This document shows positions 46,480 to 54,284 of a stretch of DNA of 61,588 nucleotides, piece after piece. A program made the translations under genes and the position numbers. The first letter of the stretch is position 1. Every line of letters begins with the position of its first letter. Origin of the DNA: Sporolactobacillus kofuensis (GTDB lineage: Bacteria > Bacillota > Bacilli > Bacillales > Sporolactobacillaceae); the NCBI RefSeq assembly GCF_042660205.1, contig NZ_JBHSTQ010000013.1, forward strand, positions 1-61,588, read 5' to 3'. A model generated the notes under the pieces. That model searched no databases and was not told the DNA's origin. It saw only the letters and a list, made by a program, of their open reading frames with translations.

Positions 46480-46560
46480 CCAGTTGGTAGACAAGGGATT
46501 ATTTTTCTTTTTTGCGCAAAAAAGAAAGATTCAGGGCAGGAATAAAGGAGGTACAAGTAA

Positions 46561-46926
46561 ATGGCATATGCAAAATTAGGCCGGGATTCAGCTGCGAGGA
46601 AGGCGCTGTTCCGCGATCTAGCGACCGACTTGATTATTAATGAGCGTATTCAAACAACGCATTCCAAAGCAAAAGCGCTTCGGCCGATCGTTGAAAAAAT
46701 GATTACGTTGGCAAAACGCGGTGATTTGCATGCACGTCGTCAGGCGGCTGCTTTTATCCGTAATGAAGTTGCTGATCAGGAAGCAGGTCAGAATGCGGTT
46801 CAGAAGTTGTTCGATGATGTTGCAAAACGCTATACAGAACGTCAGGGTGGATACACTCGTATTCTGAAAGCGGGCCCTCGTAAAGGCGACGGCGCCGAAA
46901 TGGCAATCATTGAGCTTGTTAAATAA
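46561..46926 (+). CDS. rplQ: Ribosomal protein L17
   Basis: L17 is at the tunnel exit. The 121 aa begin MAYAKLGRDSAARKALFRDL and end ILKAGPRKGDGAEMAIIELV. AAAGGAGG precedes ATG 46561. It closes the alpha operon. Confidence 0.96.
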   Translation: MAYAKLGRDSAARKALFRDLATDLIINERIQTTHSKAKALRPIVEKMITLAKRGDLHARRQAAAFIRNEVADQEAGQNAVQKLFDDVAKRYTERQGGYTRILKAGPRKGDGAEMAIIELVK

Positions 46927-46943
46927 TCAGTGTAAATAACGAG

Positions 46944-46987
46944 AGGCAGAAGCCGGGTTCGTATGAGCTTGGATTTCTGCCTTTTTT
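46944..46987 (+). terminator. Terminator of the S10-spc-alpha superoperon
   Basis: The stem AGGCAGAA/TTCTGCCT (46944-46951 with 46975-46982) encloses a partly paired 23-nt loop and is followed by TTTTT. Confidence 0.75.
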
Positions 46988-47194
46988 AATAGCGATTGCT
47001 GAGATTTCGAGTAACTTTTCATGATTCATTTTTTATAACAGGAAATGTGAATCGATATGCACGCATCGTTTAGCAAAATCGTTTATAATTCATTTAATGA
47101 CATAACTTGAGCTGAGTTGAGAGCGAATAGCCTACCTATTCGTGTACATAGATAAGAATAGGTGTGGCGCGCATGAGGGGAGTGGAGAGCGTAC

Positions 47195-48034
47195 ATGGAG
47201 AAGATCATTGAAGTTCGTGATTTATCATATCGTTATTCAGAAGAGCATCCGTTGGTGCTTAAAGAGATCAACTTTACAGTCAATAAGGGTGAATGGTTAT
47301 CCATTGTTGGCCATAACGGTTCAGGAAAATCAACGTTAGCAAAATGTCTCAATGGGTTGATTATTCCACAAAAAGGAACGGTAGAGGTCAATGGTTACGA
47401 TACTGCGGATGAACAAACCATCTGGGAGATCCGCCGTTTGGTAGGCATGGTTTTTCAAAATCCGGACAACCAATTTGTTGGTGCAACAGTTCAGGACGAT
47501 GTTGCCTTCGGTATGGAAAACCATGGATTGCCACGAGCGGTGATGGTTGAACGTTTATCCGAAGCGTTGCGGCTTGTGAAGATGGAGGCTTTCGCACAGA
47601 CAGAACCACATCGCCTGTCAGGTGGGCAGAAGCAACGTGTCGCCATTGCAGGCATTGTTGCTTTGCAACCGTTAATCATTATTATGGATGAAGCAACATC
47701 AATGCTCGATCCCGAAGGCAGAAGAGAAATTATCCAAACGGTGCGCGACTTGAACAAAAAGCACCAGCTTACAGTCATATCGATTACCCATGACCTCGAA
47801 GAAGCGATTCATTCGGATCGTTTGCTCGTCATGAATGATGGACAGATCGTTCGTGAAGGCAAGCCGCGCGACATATTTAAATCAACGGATCTGCTCAAGA
47901 AAGTCGGCCTCGATCTGCCTTTTGCAATAAAAATGCGTAACGCGCTGCGCGCCAAAGAAGTACCCTTAACAGATAGTGCATTATTTCAGGAAGAGTTGGT
48001 GGATGAGCTATGGACATTACATTCGAGCATGTGA
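47195..48034 (+). CDS. ecfA1: ECF transporter ATPase EcfA1
   Basis: One of two ATPases energising the shared ECF vitamin transporters. The 279 aa show Walker A GHNGSGKST, signature LSGGQKQR, Walker B IIIMDEATSMLD and the switch His (VISITHD). It overlaps ecfA2 by 25 bp. The substrate is set by S components encoded elsewhere. Confidence 0.94.
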   Translation: MEKIIEVRDLSYRYSEEHPLVLKEINFTVNKGEWLSIVGHNGSGKSTLAKCLNGLIIPQKGTVEVNGYDTADEQTIWEIRRLVGMVFQNPDNQFVGATVQDDVAFGMENHGLPRAVMVERLSEALRLVKMEAFAQTEPHRLSGGQKQRVAIAGIVALQPLIIIMDEATSMLDPEGRREIIQTVRDLNKKHQLTVISITHDLEEAIHSDRLLVMNDGQIVREGKPRDIFKSTDLLKKVGLDLPFAIKMRNALRAKEVPLTDSALFQEELVDELWTLHSSM

Positions 48035-48882
48035 CTCATGTGTACGGTCAAAAGACCCCATTTGAGAAAAAGGCGCTTAACGATGTCAGCCTTCATATCC
48101 CGTCCGGCTCATTCACGTCAATAATCGGACATACAGGATCAGGAAAGTCGACGCTCGTCCAGCATATCAACGGATTATTAAAACCCAGCGCGGGAAGAAT
48201 TTCCGTCGGGGATTTTGTCATCGATGCAAATCAAAAGAAGCAAGATCTGAAGCCTCTTCGAGAAAAGGTCGGTTATGTGTTCCAATATCCGGAGCACCAA
48301 CTGTTTGAAGAGACAATCATCAAAGATGTTTGCTTTGGTCCGATGAATTTTGGCGTCTCTGATTCGGAGGCAACGAAACGTGCAGAGGAGAGTCTTCAAC
48401 TGGTTGGGCTTCCTGCAGCATACTGGCATCGGTCTCCATTCGATCTAAGTGGTGGTCAGATGCGTCGAGTAGCTATCGCCGGTGTTCTTGCTGTGCGTCC
48501 ACAAGTCATTATTCTAGATGAACCGACGGCAGGTCTCGATCCCAGAGGTCGCGAAGAGATTTTGAGTTTATTCAGCGATCTTCATAAACGACTCAACTTA
48601 ACGATCATCATGGTGACGCACAATATGAGCGATGCGGCCATTTATTCGGATCAGGTCATTGCCATGGATGGCGGCAAGCCACTCTTGGCAGACACACCAG
48701 AAGAGGTATTCTCTCATGTAGAACTATTACGAAAAGTAGGCTTAGATGTTCCGGAAACCATGGAATTTCTAAGTAAGCTTTTGAAAAAGGCGGGGAAACA
48801 ACAAGTCGTGACCGCATTTACACTTGATGATACGGCAGACGCTGTGATCGATTTGCTGAATGAGGTGAAGGACCATGTTTAA
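48010..48882 (+). CDS. ecfA2: ECF transporter ATPase EcfA2
   Basis: The second ATPase, forming a heterodimer with EcfA1. The 290 aa contain Walker A GHTGSGKST, LSGGQMRRVAIAG, VIILDEPTAGLD and MVTHNM. It starts inside the end of ecfA1 and its end overlaps ecfT by 8 bp. Confidence 0.94.
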   Translation: MDITFEHVTHVYGQKTPFEKKALNDVSLHIPSGSFTSIIGHTGSGKSTLVQHINGLLKPSAGRISVGDFVIDANQKKQDLKPLREKVGYVFQYPEHQLFEETIIKDVCFGPMNFGVSDSEATKRAEESLQLVGLPAAYWHRSPFDLSGGQMRRVAIAGVLAVRPQVIILDEPTAGLDPRGREEILSLFSDLHKRLNLTIIMVTHNMSDAAIYSDQVIAMDGGKPLLADTPEEVFSHVELLRKVGLDVPETMEFLSKLLKKAGKQQVVTAFTLDDTADAVIDLLNEVKDHV

Positions 48883-49669
48883 TCTTGTGATCGGTCAGTA
48901 TGTACCCATGGATTCTTATGTACATAAGCTAGATCCTCGCTCTAAATTGATCAGTGTGTTTCTGTTTGTCCTTATCGTTTTCCTAGCGAATAATTGGGTA
49001 ACAAATATGCTGATGGTTTTGTTCTGCTTGATTGGTATATTCTTGTCAAAAATGCATTTTTCTTTTATCTACAAAGGCTTGCGTTCAGTATTTATCATAG
49101 TATTGATTACTTTTCTACTTAATCTTTTTCTGGCGACTGGCGGAACGGTGCTCTTCAGTTGGGGGTGGTTGCATGTGACCACCAACGGACTCACTCAGTC
49201 GATTTTTATAGCGATTCGAATTGTAGTGATCATCGTTGTGACCACTTTGCTGACGCTGACTACTTCACCTATCGAAATTACAGATGGTATGGAAAGCATG
49301 CTCAACCCATTAAAGCGCATCAAGGTGCCTGTTCATGAATTCGCATTAATGATGTCGATCTCGTTGCGTTTTATTCCGACTTTGCTGGAGGAGACTGAGA
49401 AGATCATTAAAGCACAGGCTGCGCGAGGCTCTGATTTTACAAGTGGCTCATTAAAAAGCCGTATCAAAGCTATTGTTCCGTTGCTTGTACCTTTGTTTGT
49501 CGGCGCATTTAAGCGGGCAGAGGACTTGGCGATGGCGATGGAAGCAAGAGGTTACCACGGCGATGCGGGACGTACTAAGTTGCATCAACTCAACTGGGGT
49601 TGGCGCGATACATTGCTTCTTGTATCGATAGTACTGCTCGCATGCGTGTTGATTTTTATGAGAAATTAA
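48875..49669 (+). CDS. ecfT: ECF transporter transmembrane protein EcfT
   Basis: EcfT couples the ATPases to substrate-binding S components. The 264-aa protein has several membrane segments and the Ala-Arg-Gly coupling motifs (AQAARGSDF and AMEARGYHG) typical of EcfT coupling helices. No S-component gene is adjacent, as expected for the shared group II module. Confidence 0.94.
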   Translation: MFNLVIGQYVPMDSYVHKLDPRSKLISVFLFVLIVFLANNWVTNMLMVLFCLIGIFLSKMHFSFIYKGLRSVFIIVLITFLLNLFLATGGTVLFSWGWLHVTTNGLTQSIFIAIRIVVIIVVTTLLTLTTSPIEITDGMESMLNPLKRIKVPVHEFALMMSISLRFIPTLLEETEKIIKAQAARGSDFTSGSLKSRIKAIVPLLVPLFVGAFKRAEDLAMAMEARGYHGDAGRTKLHQLNWGWRDTLLLVSIVLLACVLIFMRN

Positions 49670-49684
49670 GTTGCAGGTGGAAGC

Positions 49685-50425
49685 ATGACAAAGATTAAAT
49701 GCACAGTAGCTTACGATGGCTCCGGATTCCATGGCTATCAAGTTCAACCAGGGAAGCGTACCGTGCAGCGTGAAATACAAGCAGCTCTGGCACGGATGCA
49801 TCATGGACAAACGGTCAAGATTGCTGCTTCCGGAAGAACAGATGCAGGCGTTCATGCATTTGGACAAGTCTTTCATTTCGATACGCCTTTGCATCTACCT
49901 GAGGAACGTTGGCCAATGGCCTTGAACAGTCTATTACCGGAAGATATATACATTCGTGAAGCAGAAGAAGTGCCCGATGCATTTCATGCGCGTTACGCTG
50001 TGAAAATGAAAGAATATCGTTATCGTCTGCTGACACGGACAGAACCGGATCTGTTTCGCCGTACGTACACGACACATATAAAACAACCGCTTGATCTAGC
50101 ACTGATGAATCGGGCGGCTGAGGCGATTGTCGGTACTCATAATTTTTCCTGTTTTTGTGCAGCAAATACCGATGTGAAAGACAAAGTCCGTACCGTCTAC
50201 CATTTGTCCATACAACCGGAGAATAATGATGAAACGGTTATTCGTATTGTCGGTAGTGGTTTCTTATATCAGATGGTGCGCATTATCACGGGCACATTGC
50301 TTGATGTCGGCACACACAAAATGGCGGCGGAACATGTTTCGGAGATCATTGCAGGACAGGATCGGCAAGCAGCTTCAGCAACGGCGCCACCTCAAGGATT
50401 GACGTTGTGGAAAGTTACGTACTGA
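49685..50425 (+). CDS. truA: tRNA pseudouridine synthase TruA
   Basis: TruA makes pseudouridine at positions 38-40 of tRNAs. The 246 aa show YDGSGFHGYQVQPGKRTVQ, the catalytic Asp in ASGRTDAGVHAFGQV and the C-terminal FLYQMVRIITGTLLDVG. It follows ecfT by 15 bp, the usual Bacillus order. Confidence 0.95.
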   Translation: MTKIKCTVAYDGSGFHGYQVQPGKRTVQREIQAALARMHHGQTVKIAASGRTDAGVHAFGQVFHFDTPLHLPEERWPMALNSLLPEDIYIREAEEVPDAFHARYAVKMKEYRYRLLTRTEPDLFRRTYTTHIKQPLDLALMNRAAEAIVGTHNFSCFCAANTDVKDKVRTVYHLSIQPENNDETVIRIVGSGFLYQMVRIITGTLLDVGTHKMAAEHVSEIIAGQDRQAASATAPPQGLTLWKVTY

Positions 50426-50474
50426 ACCTTATCGATGAACGTTTTATAATCATTCGATAAATGGTTTGATACTC

Positions 50475-50503
50475 TTGACAATGGCTCTAGGGTATTATAT
50501 TAT
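50475..50503 (+). promoter_or_regulatory. Promoter of rplM-rpsI
   Basis: A perfect TTGACA and a TATTAT box are 17 bp apart, about 170 bp before rplM. Confidence 0.8.
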
Positions 50504-50509
50504 ATACTT

Positions 50510-50660
50510 CGGCATTTCTAATTTGACCACTATTAGCCCCAAAGATATTGGTTCAAATAGATGACTGAAACGGTGAGAAAGCTGAAAGAAGTTTGGCTTT
50601 CATCTCGAAGCGGTTGTGGGTCGCTGAGAGAACAGAATTTGAATGTGTGGATTTACTTAG
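50510..50660 (+). promoter_or_regulatory. Leader of rplM, probable L13 leader
   Basis: The transcript from the promoter at 50475 has an untranslated leader of about 165 nt. It contains possible helices such as GCG-GTTGTGGGT-CGC near 50612. Such L13 leaders are known in Firmicutes; the match here rests on position and length, not on an alignment. Confidence 0.45.
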
Positions 50661-50674
50661 AGGAGGAAAAGAAC

Positions 50675-51112
50675 GTGCGTACAACTTTTATGGCCAACTC
50701 GGCTACAGTTGACCGCAAATGGCTTGTTGTTGATGCTGAAGGCCAAACACTTGGCCGCTTGGCAAGTGAAGTAGCAGCCATTCTTCGCGGTAAAACAAAA
50801 CCGACTTTTACACCACATGTTGATTGTGGCGACCATGTAATCATAATCAATGCGAACAAAATTGAATTAACCGGCAAGAAATTGCTGACGAAAAAATACA
50901 TTCACCACTCCGGTTTCCCAGGTGGTATCAAGGCTCGTTCTGCACAAGATATGCGTGCAACACGCGCTCGTGAAATGCTGGAGAGAACGATCAAAGGCAT
51001 GCTTCCGCACAACAGTCTCGGAAGAACAATGTTTACGAAACTTCATGTATACGAAGGCGCGGAACATCCGCACGCCGCACAAGAACCAGAAGCTTATACG
51101 CTTCGTGGTTGA
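50675..51112 (+). CDS. rplM: Ribosomal protein L13
   Basis: L13 is an early 50S assembly protein. The 145 aa start at GTG 50675 (RTTFMANSATVDRKWLVVDA) and include GQTLGRLASEVAAILRGKTK and KGMLPHNSLGRTMFTKLHVY. GAGGAGG lies upstream. The frame is open further to 50561 but that stretch is leader RNA. Confidence 0.95.
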   Translation: MRTTFMANSATVDRKWLVVDAEGQTLGRLASEVAAILRGKTKPTFTPHVDCGDHVIIINANKIELTGKKLLTKKYIHHSGFPGGIKARSAQDMRATRAREMLERTIKGMLPHNSLGRTMFTKLHVYEGAEHPHAAQEPEAYTLRG

Positions 51113-51132
51113 TCAGGGAGGGAAAATAGATA

Positions 51133-51525
51133 ATGGCACAAGTTCAATACTACGGCACCGGACGTCGTAAAAGTTCTGTCGCTCGCGTAAGGCTCGTCCC
51201 TGGCGAAGGCAAAGTTGTTATCAACGGCCGCAATGCTGACGAATATTTCAATCTTGAAACACTGCGTACAATTCTGAAACAACCACTCGTTGCCACAGAA
51301 ACTGAAGGCAGATATGATGTTCTTGCTAATGTAGAAGGCGGCGGTTTCACAGGCCAAGCCGGCGCAATCCGTCACGGTGTTGCCCGCGCATTGCTGGAAG
51401 CTGATCCTGAATACCGCGCTGTTCTGAAGAAAGCCGGATTCCTGACACGTGACCCAAGAATGAAAGAACGTAAGAAATACGGACTCAAAGGTGCACGTCG
51501 TGCTCCACAGTTCTCAAAACGCTGA
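51133..51525 (+). CDS. rpsI: Ribosomal protein S9
   Basis: S9 touches the P-site tRNA with its C-terminal tail. The 130 aa begin MAQVQYYGTGRRKSSVARVR and end KKYGLKGARRAPQFSKR, the invariant tail. The last codons are part of a repeat (51516-51539) that recurs at 52455, which marks this gene end as an integration target. Confidence 0.96.
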   Translation: MAQVQYYGTGRRKSSVARVRLVPGEGKVVINGRNADEYFNLETLRTILKQPLVATETEGRYDVLANVEGGGFTGQAGAIRHGVARALLEADPEYRAVLKKAGFLTRDPRMKERKKYGLKGARRAPQFSKR

Positions 51526-51539
51526 TTTATCAACGTTTC
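51516..51539 (+). repeat. Direct repeat R1, putative att site in rpsI 3' end
   Basis: The 24 bp span the last two codons and stop of rpsI and the first bases after it. They match 52455-52478 in 22 of 24 positions. Repeats made of the 3' end of a housekeeping gene are the usual product of tyrosine-recombinase integration. Confidence 0.7.
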
Positions 51540-51540
51540 A

Positions 51541-51575
51541 AAGCCCTTTCCGAGAGATCGGAAAGGGCTTTTTTT
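51541..51575 (+). terminator. Terminator after rpsI
   Basis: A perfect 13-bp stem AAGCCCTTTCCGA/TCGGAAAGGGCTT with loop GAGA and a T run ends the rplM-rpsI operon. Confidence 0.95.
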
Positions 51576-51608
51576 AACCTGAATAATCAGTTTGTGACTA
51601 CATTTTGA

Positions 51609-51752
51609 CTACATTTCATTTTCTTTTTTCTTTTTCATGTACTCTTGATACTTTCCTGCTTCTTCAATTTTTATTTTTTTCGCGACATGCGTATAGATGT
51701 TCATAGTTGTCTCCAGACGTCTATGACCGAGAAATTTTTGAGCAGTTTTCCA
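51609..51752 (-). pseudogene. C-terminal relic of a tyrosine recombinase (integrase)
   Basis: The minus strand reads 47 residues without a start, then TAG. They contain TAQKFLGHRRLETTMNIYTH, the C-terminal LGH...TT..IYTH motif of phage and ICE integrases, followed by a Lys-rich tail. A stop codon precedes it, and the catalytic Arg and central domains are missing. It ends beside repeat R1, as integrase genes usually do next to their att site. Confidence 0.75.
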
Positions 51753-51895
51753 TCAACATTGGTAGGTATCGATTATGTCTTTTTATATCACTAAAATATT
51801 TGTGAACGTTGGTGAGTGGATAATTAAAAAAAAGACTACGTCTGGTCCTTTCCTGTTACTTCTATGCGGCTTTGAATCATCACTCTTGTGCTTGA

Positions 51896-52012
51896 ACGAC
51901 ACTTCAGCTGCTCGCTTGCCGCGGGCAGTCCGGGAGCCTCCTCAATCAACCGTCATCTGCGGGGTCTCCCCTGGCCTGCACTCCCGCAGGCGTCACGCAC
52001 TTCCGTGTCCTG
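51896..52012. repeat. GC-rich imperfect palindrome
   Basis: This stretch is much richer in GC than its surroundings. It starts with GACAC (51898-51902) and ends with GTGTC (52005-52009). Inside, segments such as GGGAGCC and GGTCTCCC, and GCGGGCAG and CTGCGGGG, are partly complementary. I recall similar GC-rich palindromes dispersed in Bacillales genomes; that likeness is from memory. An open plus-strand frame covering it (51775-52104) is not believable as a gene. Confidence 0.45.
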
Positions 52013-52075
52013 AACTTAATTTATTGAGGGAGCACCGTATCAGCAGGCCACAAATTTTAATACTTTCTTATCTTG

Positions 52076-52099
52076 TAAAAAAGGAACCAATCGGCTCCT
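52076..52099 (-). terminator. Terminator of the 66-aa gene
   Basis: On the minus strand GGAGCC-GATT-GGTTCC is followed by six T, just after the stop of the small gene. Confidence 0.65.
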
Positions 52100-52118
52100 C
52101 TTAAAAAATGAATGAAAA

Positions 52119-52319
52119 TTATTCTGGAACACGTTCACCCCATGTTTGAGTCCGCATCGATTGTTGTAAGGACCAGTAATAGTGAACCAACTGTGATTCG
52201 ACTTCGAAGTGTTTTTTGTAAAAGAAAATGTGTTTTTCAGGGTCAATATGTTCATAGTACTTGGCTAATGTACCATATAAACTCGTCAGCTGAAGAAGTT
52301 TAGCTAATTGTGGATCCAC
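52119..52319 (-). CDS. Uncharacterised 66-aa protein in the rpsI scar
   Basis: I do not recognise this protein. It starts at GTG 52319 with AAAGGGAGAG 7 bp upstream and is followed by a terminator, so it looks like a real gene. It is soluble, rich in aromatic and charged residues (for example YYEHIDPEKHIFFYKKHFE), and likely helical. It lies between the two att-like repeats and may be surviving cargo of the element. No neighbour suggests its function. Confidence 0.6.
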   Translation of the reverse strand: MDPQLAKLLQLTSLYGTLAKYYEHIDPEKHIFFYKKHFEVESQLVHYYWSLQQSMRTQTWGERVPE

Positions 52320-52454
52320 AAAAAATCTCTCCCTTTCGTTGAATAATGCACTATGTGCAGATAAAGGGCAGTTGACACGGTTTTATTATAGAAGCAGGAT
52401 CGTCAGGGATCTTATTCGTTTGTTTAAATCGGGGAGATGGTTCCTTATGAAGGG

Positions 52455-52478
52455 AAAACACTGATTTATCAATGTTTC
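52455..52478 (+). repeat. Direct repeat R2, copy of the rpsI 3' end
   Basis: It differs from R1 by two transitions over 24 bp. The following hairpin (52480-52506, GGGCTC...GAGCC type) with TTTTT stands where the rpsI terminator stands after R1, and ACCTGAA follows in both places, so the two flanks are homologous beyond the repeat itself. Confidence 0.65.
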
Positions 52479-52551
52479 CGGGCTCTTAACCTTATTGGTT
52501 GGGAGCCTTTTTGGTACCTGAAATTGATGTGTAACGACACTTTGATGAACT

Positions 52552-52605
52552 TTAATTTTTGTTCATATATTCCTGATACGTTCCGGTTTGTCCGTTAAAA
52601 ATTAG
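52552..52605 (-). pseudogene. Second integrase C-terminal relic
   Basis: On the minus strand the last codons before TAA read TGTYQEYMNKN, which aligns with GKYQEYMKKK at the end of the first relic. It has the same position relative to R2 as the first relic has to R1. It is too short to show catalytic motifs. Confidence 0.5.
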
Positions 52606-52651
52606 GCCATACTGATCATAATCAAAAGATTAGGATTGAAGGGATTAACTG

Positions 52652-53785
52652 ATGAAAGCAGTAACCTACCAAGGAGCACAAAAAATTGAAGTGAAAGCTG
52701 TTTTGGATCCCCAAATTCAGGATCCGGAGGATGTAATTATCAAAGTTACTTCCACTGCAATTTGTGGTTCGGATCTCCATCTTTATTTAGGCGACTTTCC
52801 CTTACCGAAAGGATATATTATTGGACATGAGCCAATGGGTATTGTTGAAGAGGTAGGGTCAGAGGTAACAAACGTCCAAAAAGGTGATCGGGTCGTTGTC
52901 CCTTTTACAGTCGCGTGTGGTCGATGTCCGTATTGTCATCAACACTTAGAAAGTCAATGTGATCACTCAAATCCTCATTATGATTCTGGAGGTTTATTCG
53001 GGTACTCTGAAAAATTTGGCGATTACCCAGGTGGTCAAGCCGAATACCTACGCGTTCCCTTTGGAAACTATACGCCATTCAAAATTCCACAAAATTGCGA
53101 GCTGGAAGACGAAGAATTATTATTTCTAAGTGATGTGTTACCAACAGCCTATTGGAGTGTGGAAAATGCAGGCGTAAAGGCCGGAGATACAGTGATCGTA
53201 TTGGGATCAGGACCAGTTGGATTAATGACTCAGAAATTTGCTTGGCAAAAAGGTGCGGAGCGTGTCATTGTCGTTGATTATATAAATTATCGACTTGAAT
53301 TTTCCAAAAAGATAAATCGCACAGAAACCTTTGATTTTACAAAGGATCCCGACATAGGTGAGACGCTTAAAGAGATCACTCACGGCGGAGCGGACGTAGT
53401 CATTGATTGTGTGGGGATGGATGGTAAGAAATCACCTTTGGAATTTATTGAACAAAAGTTGAAGTTACAAGGAGGGACACTGGGACCGATCCAAATCGCC
53501 ACAAAGGCGGTACGTAAATGTGGTACGGTTCAAATTACAGGCGTTTACGGTGGACTGTATAATATGTTTCCGCTTGGGCCCTTTTTTGTTCGTAACGTTA
53601 CACTAAAAACAGGTCAAGCACCTGCCAGAGGCTACATGCCAAAACTTTATCAAATGATTACTGAACATAAAATTGATCCAACGGCAATCATTACACATCG
53701 CCTCCCTCTCCAAGATGCTGCGAAAGCTTATGACCTTTTCCATAACAAAAAGGAGGACTGCATTAAGGTAGTATTAAAACCCTAA
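52652..53785 (+). CDS. Zinc-dependent alcohol dehydrogenase family protein
   Basis: This MDR-superfamily oxidoreductase uses NAD(P) and catalytic zinc. The 377 aa show the catalytic zinc site (CGSDLHLY, GHEPMGIVEEVG), the structural zinc loop CGRCPYCHQHLESQC and the cofactor motif VLGSGPVGLM. It resembles the formaldehyde dehydrogenase-like subgroup by length and by the large loop after the zinc site, but the substrate cannot be told. It stands alone, just past the rpsI scar, and could be a passenger gene. The start ATG follows GATTGAAGGG. Confidence 0.85.
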   Translation: MKAVTYQGAQKIEVKAVLDPQIQDPEDVIIKVTSTAICGSDLHLYLGDFPLPKGYIIGHEPMGIVEEVGSEVTNVQKGDRVVVPFTVACGRCPYCHQHLESQCDHSNPHYDSGGLFGYSEKFGDYPGGQAEYLRVPFGNYTPFKIPQNCELEDEELLFLSDVLPTAYWSVENAGVKAGDTVIVLGSGPVGLMTQKFAWQKGAERVIVVDYINYRLEFSKKINRTETFDFTKDPDIGETLKEITHGGADVVIDCVGMDGKKSPLEFIEQKLKLQGGTLGPIQIATKAVRKCGTVQITGVYGGLYNMFPLGPFFVRNVTLKTGQAPARGYMPKLYQMITEHKIDPTAIITHRLPLQDAAKAYDLFHNKKEDCIKVVLKP

Positions 53786-53860
53786 ATGAATGGTTTAGAA
53801 GCTGTTCGTGTATCTACGTGGTGGAAATAGCTGAAGAGAAAATCGGTGAAAAATGTACAC

Positions 53861-53883
53861 AAAAAAATCCCTCTTTTCAGAGG
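53861..53883 (-). terminator. Terminator of the second S14 gene
   Basis: On the minus strand CCTCT-GAAA-AGAGG is followed by GATTTTTTT, 11 bp after the gene. Confidence 0.65.
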
Positions 53884-53894
53884 AATAATTTCAA

Positions 53895-54080
53895 TTACCA
53901 ACTCGCTTTTCGAATACCAGGTATTTGGCCTTTATAAGCAAGTTCTCGGAAGCAGATTCGACACAATTTAAATTTCCGAAGAACTGAATGTGGACGGCCA
54001 CAGCATTCACAACGTGTATAGGATCGTACAGTATATTTTTGTTCTCTAGTGTGCTTGACGATTAAAGATGTCTTAGCCAA
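53895..54080 (-). CDS. Second ribosomal protein S14, zinc-ribbon type
   Basis: A 61-aa paralogue of rpsN. C24, C27, C40 and C43 are kept and there is an extra Cys26 (CECCGRPHSVLRKFKLCRIC). Residues 21-61 differ from the main copy at only three places, residues 1-20 at about twelve. TTG 54080 is chosen: AGGAGG is 9 bp upstream and the main copy also starts at TTG; ATG 54089 directly abuts the ribosome site. Second S14 genes in Bacillus are usually zinc-free and Zur-controlled; this one is neither visibly zinc-free nor preceded by a Zur box. Confidence 0.9.
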   Translation of the reverse strand: MAKTSLIVKHTREQKYTVRSYTRCECCGRPHSVLRKFKLCRICFRELAYKGQIPGIRKASW

Positions 54081-54111
54081 TTTTCTCATCCTCCTAGTTA
54101 GAGTAGTAGGG

Positions 54112-54145
54112 GCGGAAGAAAAATTATAGCTTCATTCAGCAGTTA
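54112..54145 (-). promoter_or_regulatory. Promoter of the second S14 gene
   Basis: On the minus strand TTTACA and TATAAT are separated by 17 bp, about 35 bp before the start codon. No Zur-like palindrome is seen around it. Confidence 0.6.
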
Positions 54146-54220
54146 TGTAAACAGTTAAATTGTGTTAATTCCTTAAGTACTCAATTTCTTCGCTTGAAAA
54201 AATGCGATAGGAAGCAATAC

Positions 54221-54259
54221 AACAAGCAACACCCATCTTAGTAATGGGTGTTGCTTGTT
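54221..54259. terminator. Long hairpin between the S14 paralogue and the coat protein gene
   Basis: A perfect 16-bp stem (54221-54236 with 54244-54259) with a 7-nt loop lies 25 bp after the end of the coat protein gene on the minus strand. The T tail is poor, but it can serve as its terminator. Confidence 0.7.
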
Positions 54260-54284
54260 TAAGTAAGTTAAGTAAAATACTTTG

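Larger units (their letters stand above)
51516..52478. mobile_element. Remnant of an integrative element at rpsI
   Basis: The stretch between repeats R1 and R2 has an integrase C-terminal relic next to R1, pointing toward rpsI, a GC-rich palindromic repeat, and one small intact-looking gene. No other element gene remains. It is read as a decayed genomic island of about 960 bp. Confidence 0.6.
52320..52651. other. Gap with repeat R2, hairpin and second integrase relic
   Basis: The 332 bp upstream of the alcohol dehydrogenase hold no intact gene. They contain repeat R2 (52455-52478), a GC-rich hairpin with T tail at 52479-52511, and the last codons of a second integrase (52552-52605). No clear sigma-A promoter for either flanking gene was found. 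Confidence 0.55.

Noticed and set aside
50561..50674. N-terminal extension of L13
   Set aside because: L13 proteins start at the GTG after GAGGAGG; the stretch before is leader RNA.
51775..52104. 109-aa plus-strand frame in the scar
   Set aside because: It runs through the GC-rich palindrome, has unlikely composition and no ribosome site.
54090..54180. Zur box before the second S14 gene
   Set aside because: I looked for a palindrome like TCGTAAT...ATTACGA and found none.
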